A stretch of DNA of 51,444 nt, taken from NCBI GenBank assembly GCA_001784115.1, contig MFPD01000001.1:1-51444 (forward strand), read 5' to 3'. A program made the translations under genes and the position numbers. Source of the stretch: Candidatus Levybacteria bacterium RIFCSPLOWO2_02_FULL_37_18. GTDB taxonomy: Bacteria; Patescibacteriota; Microgenomatia; Levybacterales; UBA12049. Positions 8,545-17,366 of this stretch are shown here, piece after piece. Within the stretch, counting starts at the first letter, position 1, and the number at the start of each line of letters is the position of its first letter. Under the pieces are notes generated by a model. That model was not told the DNA's origin and ran no database searches. It saw only the letters and a list, made by a program, of their open reading frames with translations.

Positions 8545-9705
8545 TTACTCAATAAAGGTTAGTGCAATACCTTTTTTATCTGCCCTACCGGTTCTACCGA
8601 TTCGATGCACGTAATCATCATAAGACTGCGGAGGATCATAATTAATTACGTGAGTAACATCATCAATATCCAAACCTCGGGCTGCTACGTCTGTTGCGAG
8701 TAAAACCTGTACTTGTCCATTTTTAAAATCTGTAAGCGCTCGTTGTCTTTGATTTTGATTTTTATTTCCATGAATTGCAACAACACTAAATCTCCTTTGC
8801 ATAAGGGCTCTTGAGAGTTTTTCTATTCCCCATTTTGTTTTCCCAAACACAATAACTTTTTTAAAATCTTCCTGAGCAAGTAAGTCATGCAAAACATCAA
8901 TTTTGCTTTGACCATTTATTTTTACTACATCTTGCTCTATACTTTGCGCTGTGTCATTGGTTTTAACAGAAATATGAGTTGGGTTATTTAGAAATTCCTC
9001 CATAAGCGGGATTACTTGCTTTGGAATAGTTGCAGAAAAGAAAAGTGACTGCCTTTTTCCAGGAAGATGAGAAATAATAAACCGCATGTCCGGCAAAAAT
9101 CCCATATCCATCATCCGATCAACCTCGTCTAAAACAATATTGTTAAAGAAGACAATATTAAGTTTTCCTTGTTTTTTTAAATCTTTAATTCGCCCTGGTG
9201 TTCCAATGACAAAATTAGGATTCCTTTTTAAGGAATGAATCTGATTATAGATACTTGCCCCGCCAATACATAAAGCAGATAAAATACCCATATCCTTGGC
9301 GAAAATTTTAAATTCTTCTTCGATCTGGACAGCAAGCTCTCTGGTTGGTACAACTAGTAAGACTTTTTCAGATTTATTAAACAAAACTTTATTGATAAGG
9401 GGAATTAAAAATGCGCCAGTTTTCCCCGTACCTGTATTCGCAATTCCTACTACATCTTTTCCTTGTAGTACTAAAGGAATTACCCGGTCTTGAATAGGAG
9501 TAGGTGTTGCGTATCCTTTTTGGGCAATATTTCTTTTTAATTGGTCGCTAATCAAAAAATCGGAAAATTGATGAACAGAACTATACGCAGTTTGCGCGTA
9601 AGCACCAACTGCTTTATTTACGAATAAAGAAGGGTCCATCCTTTTGCGACTCAAGCGCCTTGGATTATTAAATCTATTGGTATGATAATAAGAATTCTTA
9701 TTCAT
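8545..9705 (-). CDS. DEAD-box ATP-dependent RNA helicase
   Basis: A compact 386-residue two-domain RNA helicase. The Q motif region GYATPTPIQ, Walker A ANTGTGKTG, PTRELAVQI, GTPGRI, SAT, ATDVAARGLDI and HRIGRTGRADKKG are all present. Motif II reads LDEVD, that is DEVD instead of DEAD, a tolerated variant that keeps the Asp-Glu pair. There is no C-terminal RNA-binding tail; the protein ends soon after motif VI. The ORF track starts at a TTG at 9753, but the ATG at 9705 has a good AAGAAGG site eight bases upstream and fits the family start, so it is preferred. Confidence 0.88.
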   Translation of the reverse strand: MNKNSYYHTNRFNNPRRLSRKRMDPSLFVNKAVGAYAQTAYSSVHQFSDFLISDQLKRNIAQKGYATPTPIQDRVIPLVLQGKDVVGIANTGTGKTGAFLIPLINKVLFNKSEKVLLVVPTRELAVQIEEEFKIFAKDMGILSALCIGGASIYNQIHSLKRNPNFVIGTPGRIKDLKKQGKLNIVFFNNIVLDEVDRMMDMGFLPDMRFIISHLPGKRQSLFFSATIPKQVIPLMEEFLNNPTHISVKTNDTAQSIEQDVVKINGQSKIDVLHDLLAQEDFKKVIVFGKTKWGIEKLSRALMQRRFSVVAIHGNKNQNQRQRALTDFKNGQVQVLLATDVAARGLDIDDVTHVINYDPPQSYDDYVHRIGRTGRADKKGIALTFIE

Positions 9706-10200
9706 TGTTTTAGCCTTCTTTATAAAAGAATATGCCTGCCTAAAATAAATCAATGGTGAATATGGAGAAAAGATACAAAAAATGAAGTTGAGGTACCTTT
9801 ATCCTAACAATTCAATCGTTGGTAATAATAAGCAGATATATTCTTTCATATCTGTAAAAGCAAGTATAACACAAAAAAACAATTAGTCAATAAACTATAG
9901 GGTCTATTACAAGTATGGGGGGGGGTAAAAGTTAGGTTCAAAATGAAGCTAGAAAACTGGTAAAACATAATTTTTAAAGTGTTTTAACTGTATGCTCGGC
10001 GTCATTCTGGGGAATCTGGTTTATCCAGAGGACTCCAGAATCCCCTCGTTAGAATGTTGAGAGATTCTGGATGCGTCCGCATTCGACGAGACTTACCAGA
10101 ATGACAAAGTGGAGTAATGTCAGCAAAATTACCTATTGCACGAATTATTTTACTATGATACTTTATTATAGGATTGAGCCTATAAAACTAAAACAGATAT
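9706..10200. other. Intergenic region with G9 tract and palindromic repeat
   Basis: About 495 bases between divergent genes. It holds a run of nine G at 9917-9925 and the TGTCAT-type palindromic element at 10001-10105; the rest is AT-rich. No coding ORF is seen. The promoter of the surface-protein gene must lie in its right part, but no clear -35/-10 pair is evident. Confidence 0.5.
10001..10105. repeat. Palindromic repeat element with perfect 10-bp terminal inverted repeats
   Basis: Ends are GTCATTCTGG and CCAGAATGAC, a perfect 10-bp inverted repeat. Inside, GGAATCTGG...CCAGAGGACTCCAGAATCCCC and AGATTCTGGATGCG add further hairpin potential. Same end type as the elements at 1067, 37749 and 46520. 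Confidence 0.65.
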
Positions 10201-13200
10201 ATGGATAAAGTTATAGGACGAAGAATAGTTTCTGCAATTCTTGTTTTTTCTCTTCTGTTTAATGCTTTAATTCCTGTCCACATTAGCTATGCCGAAGAAA
10301 ACGTGCCAACAGAAACAATCTTAATAGAAGAAACGCCTCCGCTTACTAACGAAGAACCAACAATAACGAATATACCTGATACTAGCCCTATACCAATTAT
10401 TACACCCCAACTATCACCAACGCCTACCCCGGAGATTTCTCCAACTCCGACTCCGGCTTTAACAATTCAAACAACAGCCACACCGGAGCTTAATCCAACT
10501 CCCACTTCAGCAACCTTACTAACCCCAACGCCAGAACCAATTTCTACACCAACTGTAATACCACTAATATGGACAAACAACAATGAAACCTATACCACAG
10601 AGATTATAAAACTAGGAGTTACTTATAAATTCCCGCCAAATGAGAAAATCAGTGTCACATTTACTAAACTTCCTCCTGAGTCTGACACCATCACAATTAA
10701 AGAACACAACGCACCTATTACCACTAATAATCCAGGCAGCAAAGACTATGAGATTACTTCCACCATGCCAAACGGCAGCTTTAAATTTGATCTAACCCTG
10801 CCAACCAATGATCCCAATAAAAACGTACTTTCCTCGCAGGACGGACAAAACTATTCCCCTCTTGATAATGAAAAAATAACCTCGTCTGACACTATCACTA
10901 TTAAAGAAATTGACCATCTAACTCATTTTTTAGTAGGGGAGCTAAATAATCCTAACAACACGCAACATCCAGTTATTAATGAGTTTTACTCAAATACATC
11001 AAGCGATTGGGTAGAACTTTACAATCCCACCTCAAGCTCCATAGATCTAACCGGGTGGATTCTTCATGACACAGTCAGTAATACAAAATCTCTTACCGGC
11101 ACTATTCTTCCTAGTGGTTTCGCCGTCTTTACCTGGACAGCACTCAATCAAACAGGTGACACAATACAACTGTTAAATCCAGCAAGCGTTGTACGGGACG
11201 AGGTTGTTTATCCCGGAACAGTTTCCGCTCCGGATACAAACCAATCTGCACACAGAACTACAAATAGTGGAAACACGTGGGAAGTTTCTGCGAACATTAC
11301 CCAGGGATACACAAACGAAAACTCCACTGTTTATGTTGATGATAACTTTACATCAGGTAGCGAATTCGGTACCAGTACTTTTCCATTTAATACGATTCAA
11401 GAAGGAATTAATGCGGTTGCTGCAAGCGGAACAGTCAATGTGGCAGCAGGTACATACACTGAACAGTTGATAGTCAACAAAAGTGTTATAGTTTCCGGTA
11501 ACAATTCTGCAACTTCTATCATTCAGTCTCCTGCAAGTTTATCTACAGAAACAGATGGGGACGGGACTTCCATTGTAGAAATAACTGGCTCCTCTGTTGT
11601 TGTAACATTTAAGAACTTTACCGTTCGGGGAGATTTAGGCAGCATAACAAGTGCAATACACGCTCGTGAGGGAGCTAATGCAACAATTCAAGATAATATT
11701 ATTTCGGGAACGGATTCTTTGTCTGGCACGCTTGCTGGACAAGGCATTTTAGTAGGTGATTCTTTGGATGGCGATACGGATGTTGCAGCTTCGGGCACAA
11801 ATGTTATTTCCAATAATCAATTAAGTGGTTTTCATCGGACGGGAATTGCATTACTTGGGGTTGGTAATAATGCGAATATTTCAGGAAATACAATCACTGG
11901 CGCTGGACCGACCTCTTCGACGACTCAACAAGGAATTACAATTCAAGACGGAGCGTCTGGTTCTATTAATTCCAACACACTAAGAGATTTTGTTTATACA
12001 GGTTCTGCCCCTCAATCAGCTACAGCAGTATTTTTGTGGGACTCGGCAAATAATATTTCTATAAGCAACAACGTGATTGAGAATAGTCAGACTGGAGTGA
12101 TGATACAAGCAGCCGAAGGAGTTCAAGTCACTTCAAATACTATTTCTGTTACAAGTGCTGCTGCCAGCAACATGAGTTCATCAAATCCTGCCATGGGATT
12201 GTGGTTGCTTGGCAGAGGAGCAACCGGAACTGGTTGTATAGATGGAGATGGTAGTACTCCTGGATTAGGTTGTTCAACGGGGATCACCTTAACCGGCAAC
12301 AGTATTACTGGTGCCCAAACAGGTTATGGTATTCGGATAGCAAAAACTCCAGAACTTTCTTTCATTCCCGCGCTAACAACATTGACAACTGGTAGCAATA
12401 GTAATAATACGATTTCTGGATGGAACACGGGAGTTTGGGTTGGACCAAGCGGTTCGGCTAACAGCCTCACTTTCCAAAACAGTACCCTCTTAAACAATAT
12501 TGGCCAGATAAACAATACCGATAGCTCTACTACTGTTAATGCTGTTCAGAACTGGTGGGGGAGTGCGAGCCCGAGCTGGACAACAATTTTATCTGGTTTA
12601 GTAAACTACGATCCCTGGTATGTAAATTCCGGAAGAACAGTTCTTTCTAATGCTGTGAGTGGATCAACAGTAAACGGCGGAACATCTGATGTACAACTTA
12701 CTTCCGTGACTCCGGGCCAAGCAGATTTACCAAGCGGAATTACAACTATTGCCTTGAGCAATAGTACTTTTATGGATGTTTCGTCCAGTGCAAATACCGC
12801 TTCGGGTGGGAATTTAAACATCGGGGGCGTAAGCGTATCTCTAAATAATTTTACGAGCGGTACGTTGGGTGGCGTGAATTTGAGTATTGCTCAAGCAGTT
12901 GGGGGTATCCCTGTATTAGTTGATAAAGCAGTGAAGCTGGCGTCGGGAACTGGCGGGCAGTCGATAACTCTTTCGAATTCTTCCCTTTCGGGGGTGAATG
13001 TTTCAATTCCCGATTCAACTTCGGTTCTTGCTCCCTCTTCTTGGAATGGTAAGATACAGCCACCAAAAACAGGTTCTAGTATTGGTACGGCGCCATCTGG
13101 ATTTTCAATCGGAAATACAGTTATAGAGGTTGGGTCAGCTGATGCGGTTCTACTTTTTGACAAACCGGTTGTTGTAACTTTAAGTGGTGTTACAGGTGAA

Positions 13201-13989
13201 GTAGGCTACAAAGCATCCGGCTCGACAACTTGGAACAAGATAGACACAATTTGCAACAGTTACGACAACCCGACAAATGTCGTGTTCCCTGGTGAATGTC
13301 GCGTTTCAAACGGTACAGACACTAAAATCTACACCTACCACTTTACTTCCTTTGGATCTCTCACCGAGATAGCCACGACTACCTCCTCAACTGGAGAAAA
13401 CAGCGGGACAGGCGGAACTGCCGGTGGAAATGCCAGTGCGCCGGTTTGCAGTGATACCAAACCGGGGAGCGCTCCTGCTCTTATATCCTGGGTAGCCAAT
13501 AATCCGAATGAGGCAACTCTGACCTGGACAAAAGCCCAAAATCCTGTCACTTATTATTTAATAGCATATGGTACTTCTCCGGGAACCTTGGAATTTGGCA
13601 ATCCCAATATCGGCGGTTCGGATACAACTTCTTATGCAATCAAAGGCTTATCCGGAGGAACAACGTACTACTTTAAAGTAAGAGCGGGTAATGGTTGCAT
13701 GCCGGGAGATTACTCAAATGAATTATCGGTAACACCATTTGGAAATGAGTTATCCCAAACAGCAGAAGGATTTAAAACAGGAGTCTTAGGAACAAAAGAA
13801 GAAAAAGAAAAGAATAAAGCAGTCCCAACTCAAGAAGTAAAAGAAGTTTTAGGGGAAAAAGAAACTTTAGAGAAAAGTACCACTCCTAAAATATTTTCTG
13901 GTAAAAATTTAGTTTATGTTGGTATTGCCTTACTAGCATTGCTTATTGCGTATACTGTCTGGAAAAAAAGAAATTCTAAAAAAGTATGA
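10201..13989 (+). CDS. Large anchored surface protein: LTD, beta-helix and fibronectin III domains
   Basis: A 1262-residue exported protein. Residues 1-31 form a Sec signal ending in SYA. A Pro/Thr-rich spacer with TPTP repeats follows (about 55-125). A lamin-tail-like domain lies near 257-345 (VINEFYSN..DWVELYNP). A right-handed parallel beta-helix runs about 377-805, starting FNTIQEGINAVAASG with many N-x-I/SNN turns and ending at WWGS. Beta-rich repeats come next, then a fibronectin III domain (about 1089-1185, GLSGGTTYYFKVRA). A Lys/Glu linker leads to a C-terminal transmembrane anchor (about 1237-1256) with a basic tail. The beta-helix resembles carbohydrate-binding or lyase folds, so adhesion or glycan processing at the surface is plausible. 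Its stop overlaps the next ORF. Confidence 0.85.
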   Translation: MDKVIGRRIVSAILVFSLLFNALIPVHISYAEENVPTETILIEETPPLTNEEPTITNIPDTSPIPIITPQLSPTPTPEISPTPTPALTIQTTATPELNPTPTSATLLTPTPEPISTPTVIPLIWTNNNETYTTEIIKLGVTYKFPPNEKISVTFTKLPPESDTITIKEHNAPITTNNPGSKDYEITSTMPNGSFKFDLTLPTNDPNKNVLSSQDGQNYSPLDNEKITSSDTITIKEIDHLTHFLVGELNNPNNTQHPVINEFYSNTSSDWVELYNPTSSSIDLTGWILHDTVSNTKSLTGTILPSGFAVFTWTALNQTGDTIQLLNPASVVRDEVVYPGTVSAPDTNQSAHRTTNSGNTWEVSANITQGYTNENSTVYVDDNFTSGSEFGTSTFPFNTIQEGINAVAASGTVNVAAGTYTEQLIVNKSVIVSGNNSATSIIQSPASLSTETDGDGTSIVEITGSSVVVTFKNFTVRGDLGSITSAIHAREGANATIQDNIISGTDSLSGTLAGQGILVGDSLDGDTDVAASGTNVISNNQLSGFHRTGIALLGVGNNANISGNTITGAGPTSSTTQQGITIQDGASGSINSNTLRDFVYTGSAPQSATAVFLWDSANNISISNNVIENSQTGVMIQAAEGVQVTSNTISVTSAAASNMSSSNPAMGLWLLGRGATGTGCIDGDGSTPGLGCSTGITLTGNSITGAQTGYGIRIAKTPELSFIPALTTLTTGSNSNNTISGWNTGVWVGPSGSANSLTFQNSTLLNNIGQINNTDSSTTVNAVQNWWGSASPSWTTILSGLVNYDPWYVNSGRTVLSNAVSGSTVNGGTSDVQLTSVTPGQADLPSGITTIALSNSTFMDVSSSANTASGGNLNIGGVSVSLNNFTSGTLGGVNLSIAQAVGGIPVLVDKAVKLASGTGGQSITLSNSSLSGVNVSIPDSTSVLAPSSWNGKIQPPKTGSSIGTAPSGFSIGNTVIEVGSADAVLLFDKPVVVTLSGVTGEVGYKASGSTTWNKIDTICNSYDNPTNVVFPGECRVSNGTDTKIYTYHFTSFGSLTEIATTTSSTGENSGTGGTAGGNASAPVCSDTKPGSAPALISWVANNPNEATLTWTKAQNPVTYYLIAYGTSPGTLEFGNPNIGGSDTTSYAIKGLSGGTTYYFKVRAGNGCMPGDYSNELSVTPFGNELSQTAEGFKTGVLGTKEEKEKNKAVPTQEVKEVLGEKETLEKSTTPKIFSGKNLVYVGIALLALLIAYTVWKKRNSKKV

Positions 13990-15077
13990 TAAACTTAATT
14001 ATGAGGCAAAAAGGCTTTGCTTTGGTTTTGATTTTAATTATCTTTATTATCTCCATTATTTCTATTACCGGAGGACTCTTTGTCCATACTCGCTTTGGGC
14101 TGTGGCCATGGGACTTAATCTTAAACGGCTCACTTTCCAGTAAACAGTTGGAGGAAAAAGCAGCTGCTTTTAAGAAAAATTACCCTGCTGTTGTCAGGGG
14201 AAACTGGGAACCTTCCTCTTTCCATATGACCAAAATGTTGCGTGAGGATTTGGGAAGGATCAAAGAGCTTGGAGTTAACACTGTCTCTGTTTCTGTAGAA
14301 TACAGCCTCAATAATGACCGCACACCGTTTCTTAGGGACGAAAACCAACTGGCTTCGAATATTGTCAAAGCAAAAGAGGCTGGCTTTGCGGTTTTGGTAG
14401 CACCCAATTTTGTTGGCCCAGGCGGGCACAATTTTAAGGAAGAAGGAATTAATATCACCAAGGAGGAGTATCTGAAAATTTCAGAGAAAGTGGCTTTGAA
14501 ATGGGCAGCAATCTCTGAAAAATATCAGGTGGAATTTTTTGCTCCGCAGAATGAGTTTAACGGGATGATAGGCGACAATTTTGCCCAAAGCGATCAGGAA
14601 ATTGCCCAAATAACCTCCGAGTGGCACCAGCAGCTTCTGCCCAAAATAAAAGCAGTCTATTCCGGCAGAACCATGGTAAAACTGGCCACGGTGCAGGAGA
14701 ATATAGATGTGACTGGCTATGATTATGTAGGAATTACCATCTTTCATGGAAATGATGAGTTAGAGGAATTTAGAAAGCGCATAGCTTCACAATATCAAAT
14801 TCTGTCAGAAGTGGCAGAAAAAAGTGAAGCAAAGTGGTTGGTTTCTGAAGCGTGGTTTGCCTACGGCGGACCGTTTTTCCAACAAACTAAAAACCGGGCA
14901 GGAGAGTCTTTAGATGCGCTTCAGGATGATTATTTCAAAATTTCCCTGGATGAGTATCTAAAGATTACAGAAAACAAACCAGTAGGATATATTTTTATCG
15001 CCTGGGTAATGCCTGGGATGGATATCAAAGACCGTCCGGCAGAAGGAGTGATTAAAGAATATTTTGGCACATTTTGA
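13986..15077 (+). CDS. Membrane-anchored clan GH-A-like glycoside hydrolase
   Basis: A 363-residue protein with an N-terminal hydrophobic anchor and a TIM-barrel domain. LGVNTVSVSVEYS and GFAVLVAPNFVG match early barrel strands. FFAPQNEFNG carries the Asn-Glu pair expected for the acid/base, and LVSEAWFAYGG carries the likely nucleophile Glu, as in GH53/GH113-like enzymes of clan GH-A. The exact family is uncertain. The first ATG overlaps the stop of the surface-protein gene (ATGA), favouring coupling. The alternative ATG at 14001 gives MRQKGFALVLIL, a pilin-like start shared with the gene at 15758. It probably trims glycans at the cell surface together with the upstream protein. Confidence 0.65.
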   Translation: MINLIMRQKGFALVLILIIFIISIISITGGLFVHTRFGLWPWDLILNGSLSSKQLEEKAAAFKKNYPAVVRGNWEPSSFHMTKMLREDLGRIKELGVNTVSVSVEYSLNNDRTPFLRDENQLASNIVKAKEAGFAVLVAPNFVGPGGHNFKEEGINITKEEYLKISEKVALKWAAISEKYQVEFFAPQNEFNGMIGDNFAQSDQEIAQITSEWHQQLLPKIKAVYSGRTMVKLATVQENIDVTGYDYVGITIFHGNDELEEFRKRIASQYQILSEVAEKSEAKWLVSEAWFAYGGPFFQQTKNRAGESLDALQDDYFKISLDEYLKITENKPVGYIFIAWVMPGMDIKDRPAEGVIKEYFGTF

Positions 15078-15090
15078 AAGAGCTGAAATT

Positions 15091-15663
15091 TTAAAAAGAC
15101 CTTGCTGCAATTACTACTATAAATATCCCGATTGAGTTTAAAAGGAAGGATAGTATAAGAAACTGCCAGTTCTTTAACCTTGATGCTCCAAGTAATCCTA
15201 TTCCTAATTCATCAGGAAAAGGAGAAGCAATAATAAAAGCTCCCAGAAAGGGTAAAAGCCATCCAAAATATGGTGTTTTAAACAATTTTACTAATACATT
15301 ACCTCCACTATTTAAAAATAGAGGTTTAAGCTCGTCAAATACCCTATCCCTTAGAAACCTAAAGATTAGACAATCACCAACTACCGCACCCATTCCGGCA
15401 AATAACGCTACCATTAGAGGATTAAGGTGATCTGCAAGAAAATAAAGAACTACTATTGCAGGAGCTACGGTAAAAATAGAAACAAAGAGTATTCCTGTGA
15501 TAAAAGCTCCAATATACCCGAAGCTGCCAATCAAATCAATTGTATTTCGTACGGCAGGATGCTCCGCAAAGAGAAAAAAGACAACCAAGCTAAGAATGAG
15601 TAAGGCAGTATTTTTATACTGCCACTGTTTCCATCTATTATTTAACCTGGCCAACTCTCCCAT
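15091..15663 (-). CDS. DedA/VTT-domain membrane protein
   Basis: A 190-residue protein with about five hydrophobic segments. GAGMGAVVGDCLIFRFLRDR-like sequence (FAGMGAVVGDCLIFRFLR) and IIASPFPDELGIGLLG fit the DedA (SNARE-associated, VTT) family, whose members move lipid carriers or phospholipids across membranes. The PFPDELG segment replaces the usual R-x(6)-R..PG.nR motif, so it is a divergent member. It converges on the glycosidase gene with a 13-base gap. Substrate unknown. Confidence 0.65.
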   Translation of the reverse strand: MGELARLNNRWKQWQYKNTALLILSLVVFFLFAEHPAVRNTIDLIGSFGYIGAFITGILFVSIFTVAPAIVVLYFLADHLNPLMVALFAGMGAVVGDCLIFRFLRDRVFDELKPLFLNSGGNVLVKLFKTPYFGWLLPFLGAFIIASPFPDELGIGLLGASRLKNWQFLILSFLLNSIGIFIVVIAARSF

Positions 15664-15757
15664 ATACTTATGTTAGCATTCTTATAGAAATAAACAGAGC
15701 GCCTCTTAACATTATACCAAAATTCAGGCAGTCTTATATTGTGCTAATATAAAATTA

Positions 15758-16543
15758 ATGCGTAGTCAAAAAGGCTTTTCTTTAATTCCGATTATAATCG
15801 TTATTGTAATACTTCTTATTTTTGGTGTACTTTTTCTAAAGCCTTTGGGTAATCGTTCATCCACTAATGAATATTTTGATAATCCTCTAAGTAGTAAACA
15901 GGTTCTCTGTCCTGATCCGTTTATTTTTCAACTTCCGATTAATATCGACAAAGCAACTTCAGTTCTTTATCCTGGACAAATACGGGGCGGCGACTACAAA
16001 GCGCATGGCGGCTTCAGGTTTGATAACTCTCTTCCCAGCGAGATCACGGTTACTGTTCCTTATGACGCTCAGGTTATTGCCGGGGCCCGCTATCCAGCAG
16101 ACACTGGCGAAATTCAATACACCTTTGACTTTGCCCACCCCTGCGGAATTCGGTACCGTTTTGGACACCTACTTACCCTCACGCCCAAGTTTCAGGCAAT
16201 TGCGGAGAAATTTCCTCTCCCCAAAGGGTTGGATTCCCGAACAACAGAAGTTTATCCTCCGGTTGAGGTCAAGCAGGGGGAAGTAATTGCAACTGCAGTA
16301 GGTTTAACCAAAGGGGGTTCTGACTTTGGGGGAGTCAACGCCTTTGTAGATTGGGGGGTGTACGATTACCGGCAAAAAAATGAGTCTTCAAAAGATCCTG
16401 CTTGGGCTGCGGAACATACTTCTGAAACCTATCAATACGCAGTTTGTTGGTTTGATTGGATTCCCCCTGCGGATAAAGCAAACGTTTTGGCTTTGCCGTC
16501 ATCGGACGGCCAAAGCGGAAAAACAAGTGATTATTGTAAGTGA
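15758..16543 (+). CDS. Exported degenerate M23/LytM-like protein
   Basis: A 261-residue protein with a pilin-like N-terminal anchor (QKGFSLIPIIIVIVILLIFG) and a C-terminal domain resembling the beta-sheet core of M23 peptidases. VPYDAQVIAGARYP and VEVKQGEVIATAVG are typical strands. The zinc site is altered. Where family members have H-x-G-V-D, this protein has AHGGFRFD, and the usual H-x-H reads RFGHL. It may therefore be catalytically inactive and act as a scaffold or activator. Four cysteines (CPDPF, HPCG, AVCWF, DYCK) could form disulfides. A TAATAT seven bases ahead of the ATG suggests a leaderless message. The neighbouring gene at 16629 is a second M23-like protein. Confidence 0.6.
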   Translation: MRSQKGFSLIPIIIVIVILLIFGVLFLKPLGNRSSTNEYFDNPLSSKQVLCPDPFIFQLPINIDKATSVLYPGQIRGGDYKAHGGFRFDNSLPSEITVTVPYDAQVIAGARYPADTGEIQYTFDFAHPCGIRYRFGHLLTLTPKFQAIAEKFPLPKGLDSRTTEVYPPVEVKQGEVIATAVGLTKGGSDFGGVNAFVDWGVYDYRQKNESSKDPAWAAEHTSETYQYAVCWFDWIPPADKANVLALPSSDGQSGKTSDYCK

Positions 16544-16628
16544 AAATTTGGCTTGAGAAATGGTCACAATTTAGGACAACTGTATCTATTGAATAACCTC
16601 GACTTTTGGGGAATATTAGTCAGTTGGG

Positions 16629-17138
16629 TTAACCGTCGATGGGTTCTTGGGTTAAACAGCCGGGGATTGGATTTTTTTCTTCGTACAGCGTTTGATCACC
16701 AATATAATCTTCCCAGGATTTAAAAAGGCTGTTAATTTTTTTCAAAGTATCCTCTTTAATACTTTCATCAAGATATGCAAAAGGACAAACGTGCTGAGGT
16801 TTCTGGCCGCCTCTTAAAATTCCAATCTCCATCGTACCAAATCCAGGAGGCGCTCCGCGATTAAAATTACTCACCTCTCCAACTATTTGGCCGGCCGTAA
16901 CTACATCTCCTACCTTAGCCCTCGGATTTATTAAGTGTTCTGTTTCGTAAATCCACTCCTGCATTTTGCCATCGGTTGTAACCTGAATTGAATAATCACC
17001 ACTCCAAAGAGTTGGCATCGCGGCAACAACCCCGTCTACCAAAGATCTGACTGGGGTACCTAAAGGAACAACAAAAGTTGGTTGGGGACTGGATTTCTCC
17101 ATCTTTGACCGGTACCCATATAACTGAATTTGAGCCAT
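16629..17138 (-). CDS. M23-like domain protein, probably N-terminally truncated
   Basis: A 169-residue protein with an M23-like lysostaphin fold: PTFVVPLGTPVRSLVDGVV, then YETEHLINPRAKVGDVVTAGQIVGEVS and GTMEIGI. No signal peptide or anchor precedes the domain, unlike its neighbour at 15758, and only seven more in-frame codons exist before a stop. The accessory island begins immediately upstream (17139 onward), so the export signal may have been cut off by an integration. The conserved H-x-H region reads as TEH, so activity is doubtful. It could alternatively be a cytoplasmic or non-peptidase paralogue. Confidence 0.55.
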   Translation of the reverse strand: MAQIQLYGYRSKMEKSSPQPTFVVPLGTPVRSLVDGVVAAMPTLWSGDYSIQVTTDGKMQEWIYETEHLINPRAKVGDVVTAGQIVGEVSNFNRGAPPGFGTMEIGILRGGQKPQHVCPFAYLDESIKEDTLKKINSLFKSWEDYIGDQTLYEEKNPIPGCLTQEPIDG

Positions 17139-17174
17139 TAAAGCTAGTTGACTTTCAAGCTAAAATGATAAACA

Positions 17175-17363
17175 ATGTTAAATATAACTAATATGACAGA
17201 AGAACAGTATTATTCAATCGAAGAAGTAGCTAAGATGTTAAAAGTTGCTTACTTAACTGTATACCGCTGGATACGGTCTGGTAAATTAACAGCCTATAAA
17301 GCTGGCAAGCAGTACAGGATAAAAAAGGAGGATTTAGACAACTTCCTAAATAACAAAAAATAA
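17175..17363 (+). CDS. Excisionase-type helix-turn-helix protein
   Basis: A 62-residue DNA-binding protein of the MerR-like excisionase family (HTH_17). YYSIEEVAKMLKVAYLTVYRWIRSGKLTAYKAGKQYRIKKEDLDNFL is the complete winged HTH. In mobile elements such proteins steer recombinase direction or repress the element. An internal ATG at 17193 (MTEEQYYS) is an equally good start. It is the first gene of the restriction-modification block, three bases before the endonuclease ORF, and may regulate it. Confidence 0.8.
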   Translation: MLNITNMTEEQYYSIEEVAKMLKVAYLTVYRWIRSGKLTAYKAGKQYRIKKEDLDNFLNNKK

Positions 17364-17366
17364 AAT

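Noticed and set aside
9917-9925. Run of nine G as a phase-variable switch
   Set aside because: It lies in no ORF and too far from a defined promoter. It could also be a sequencing-length uncertainty.
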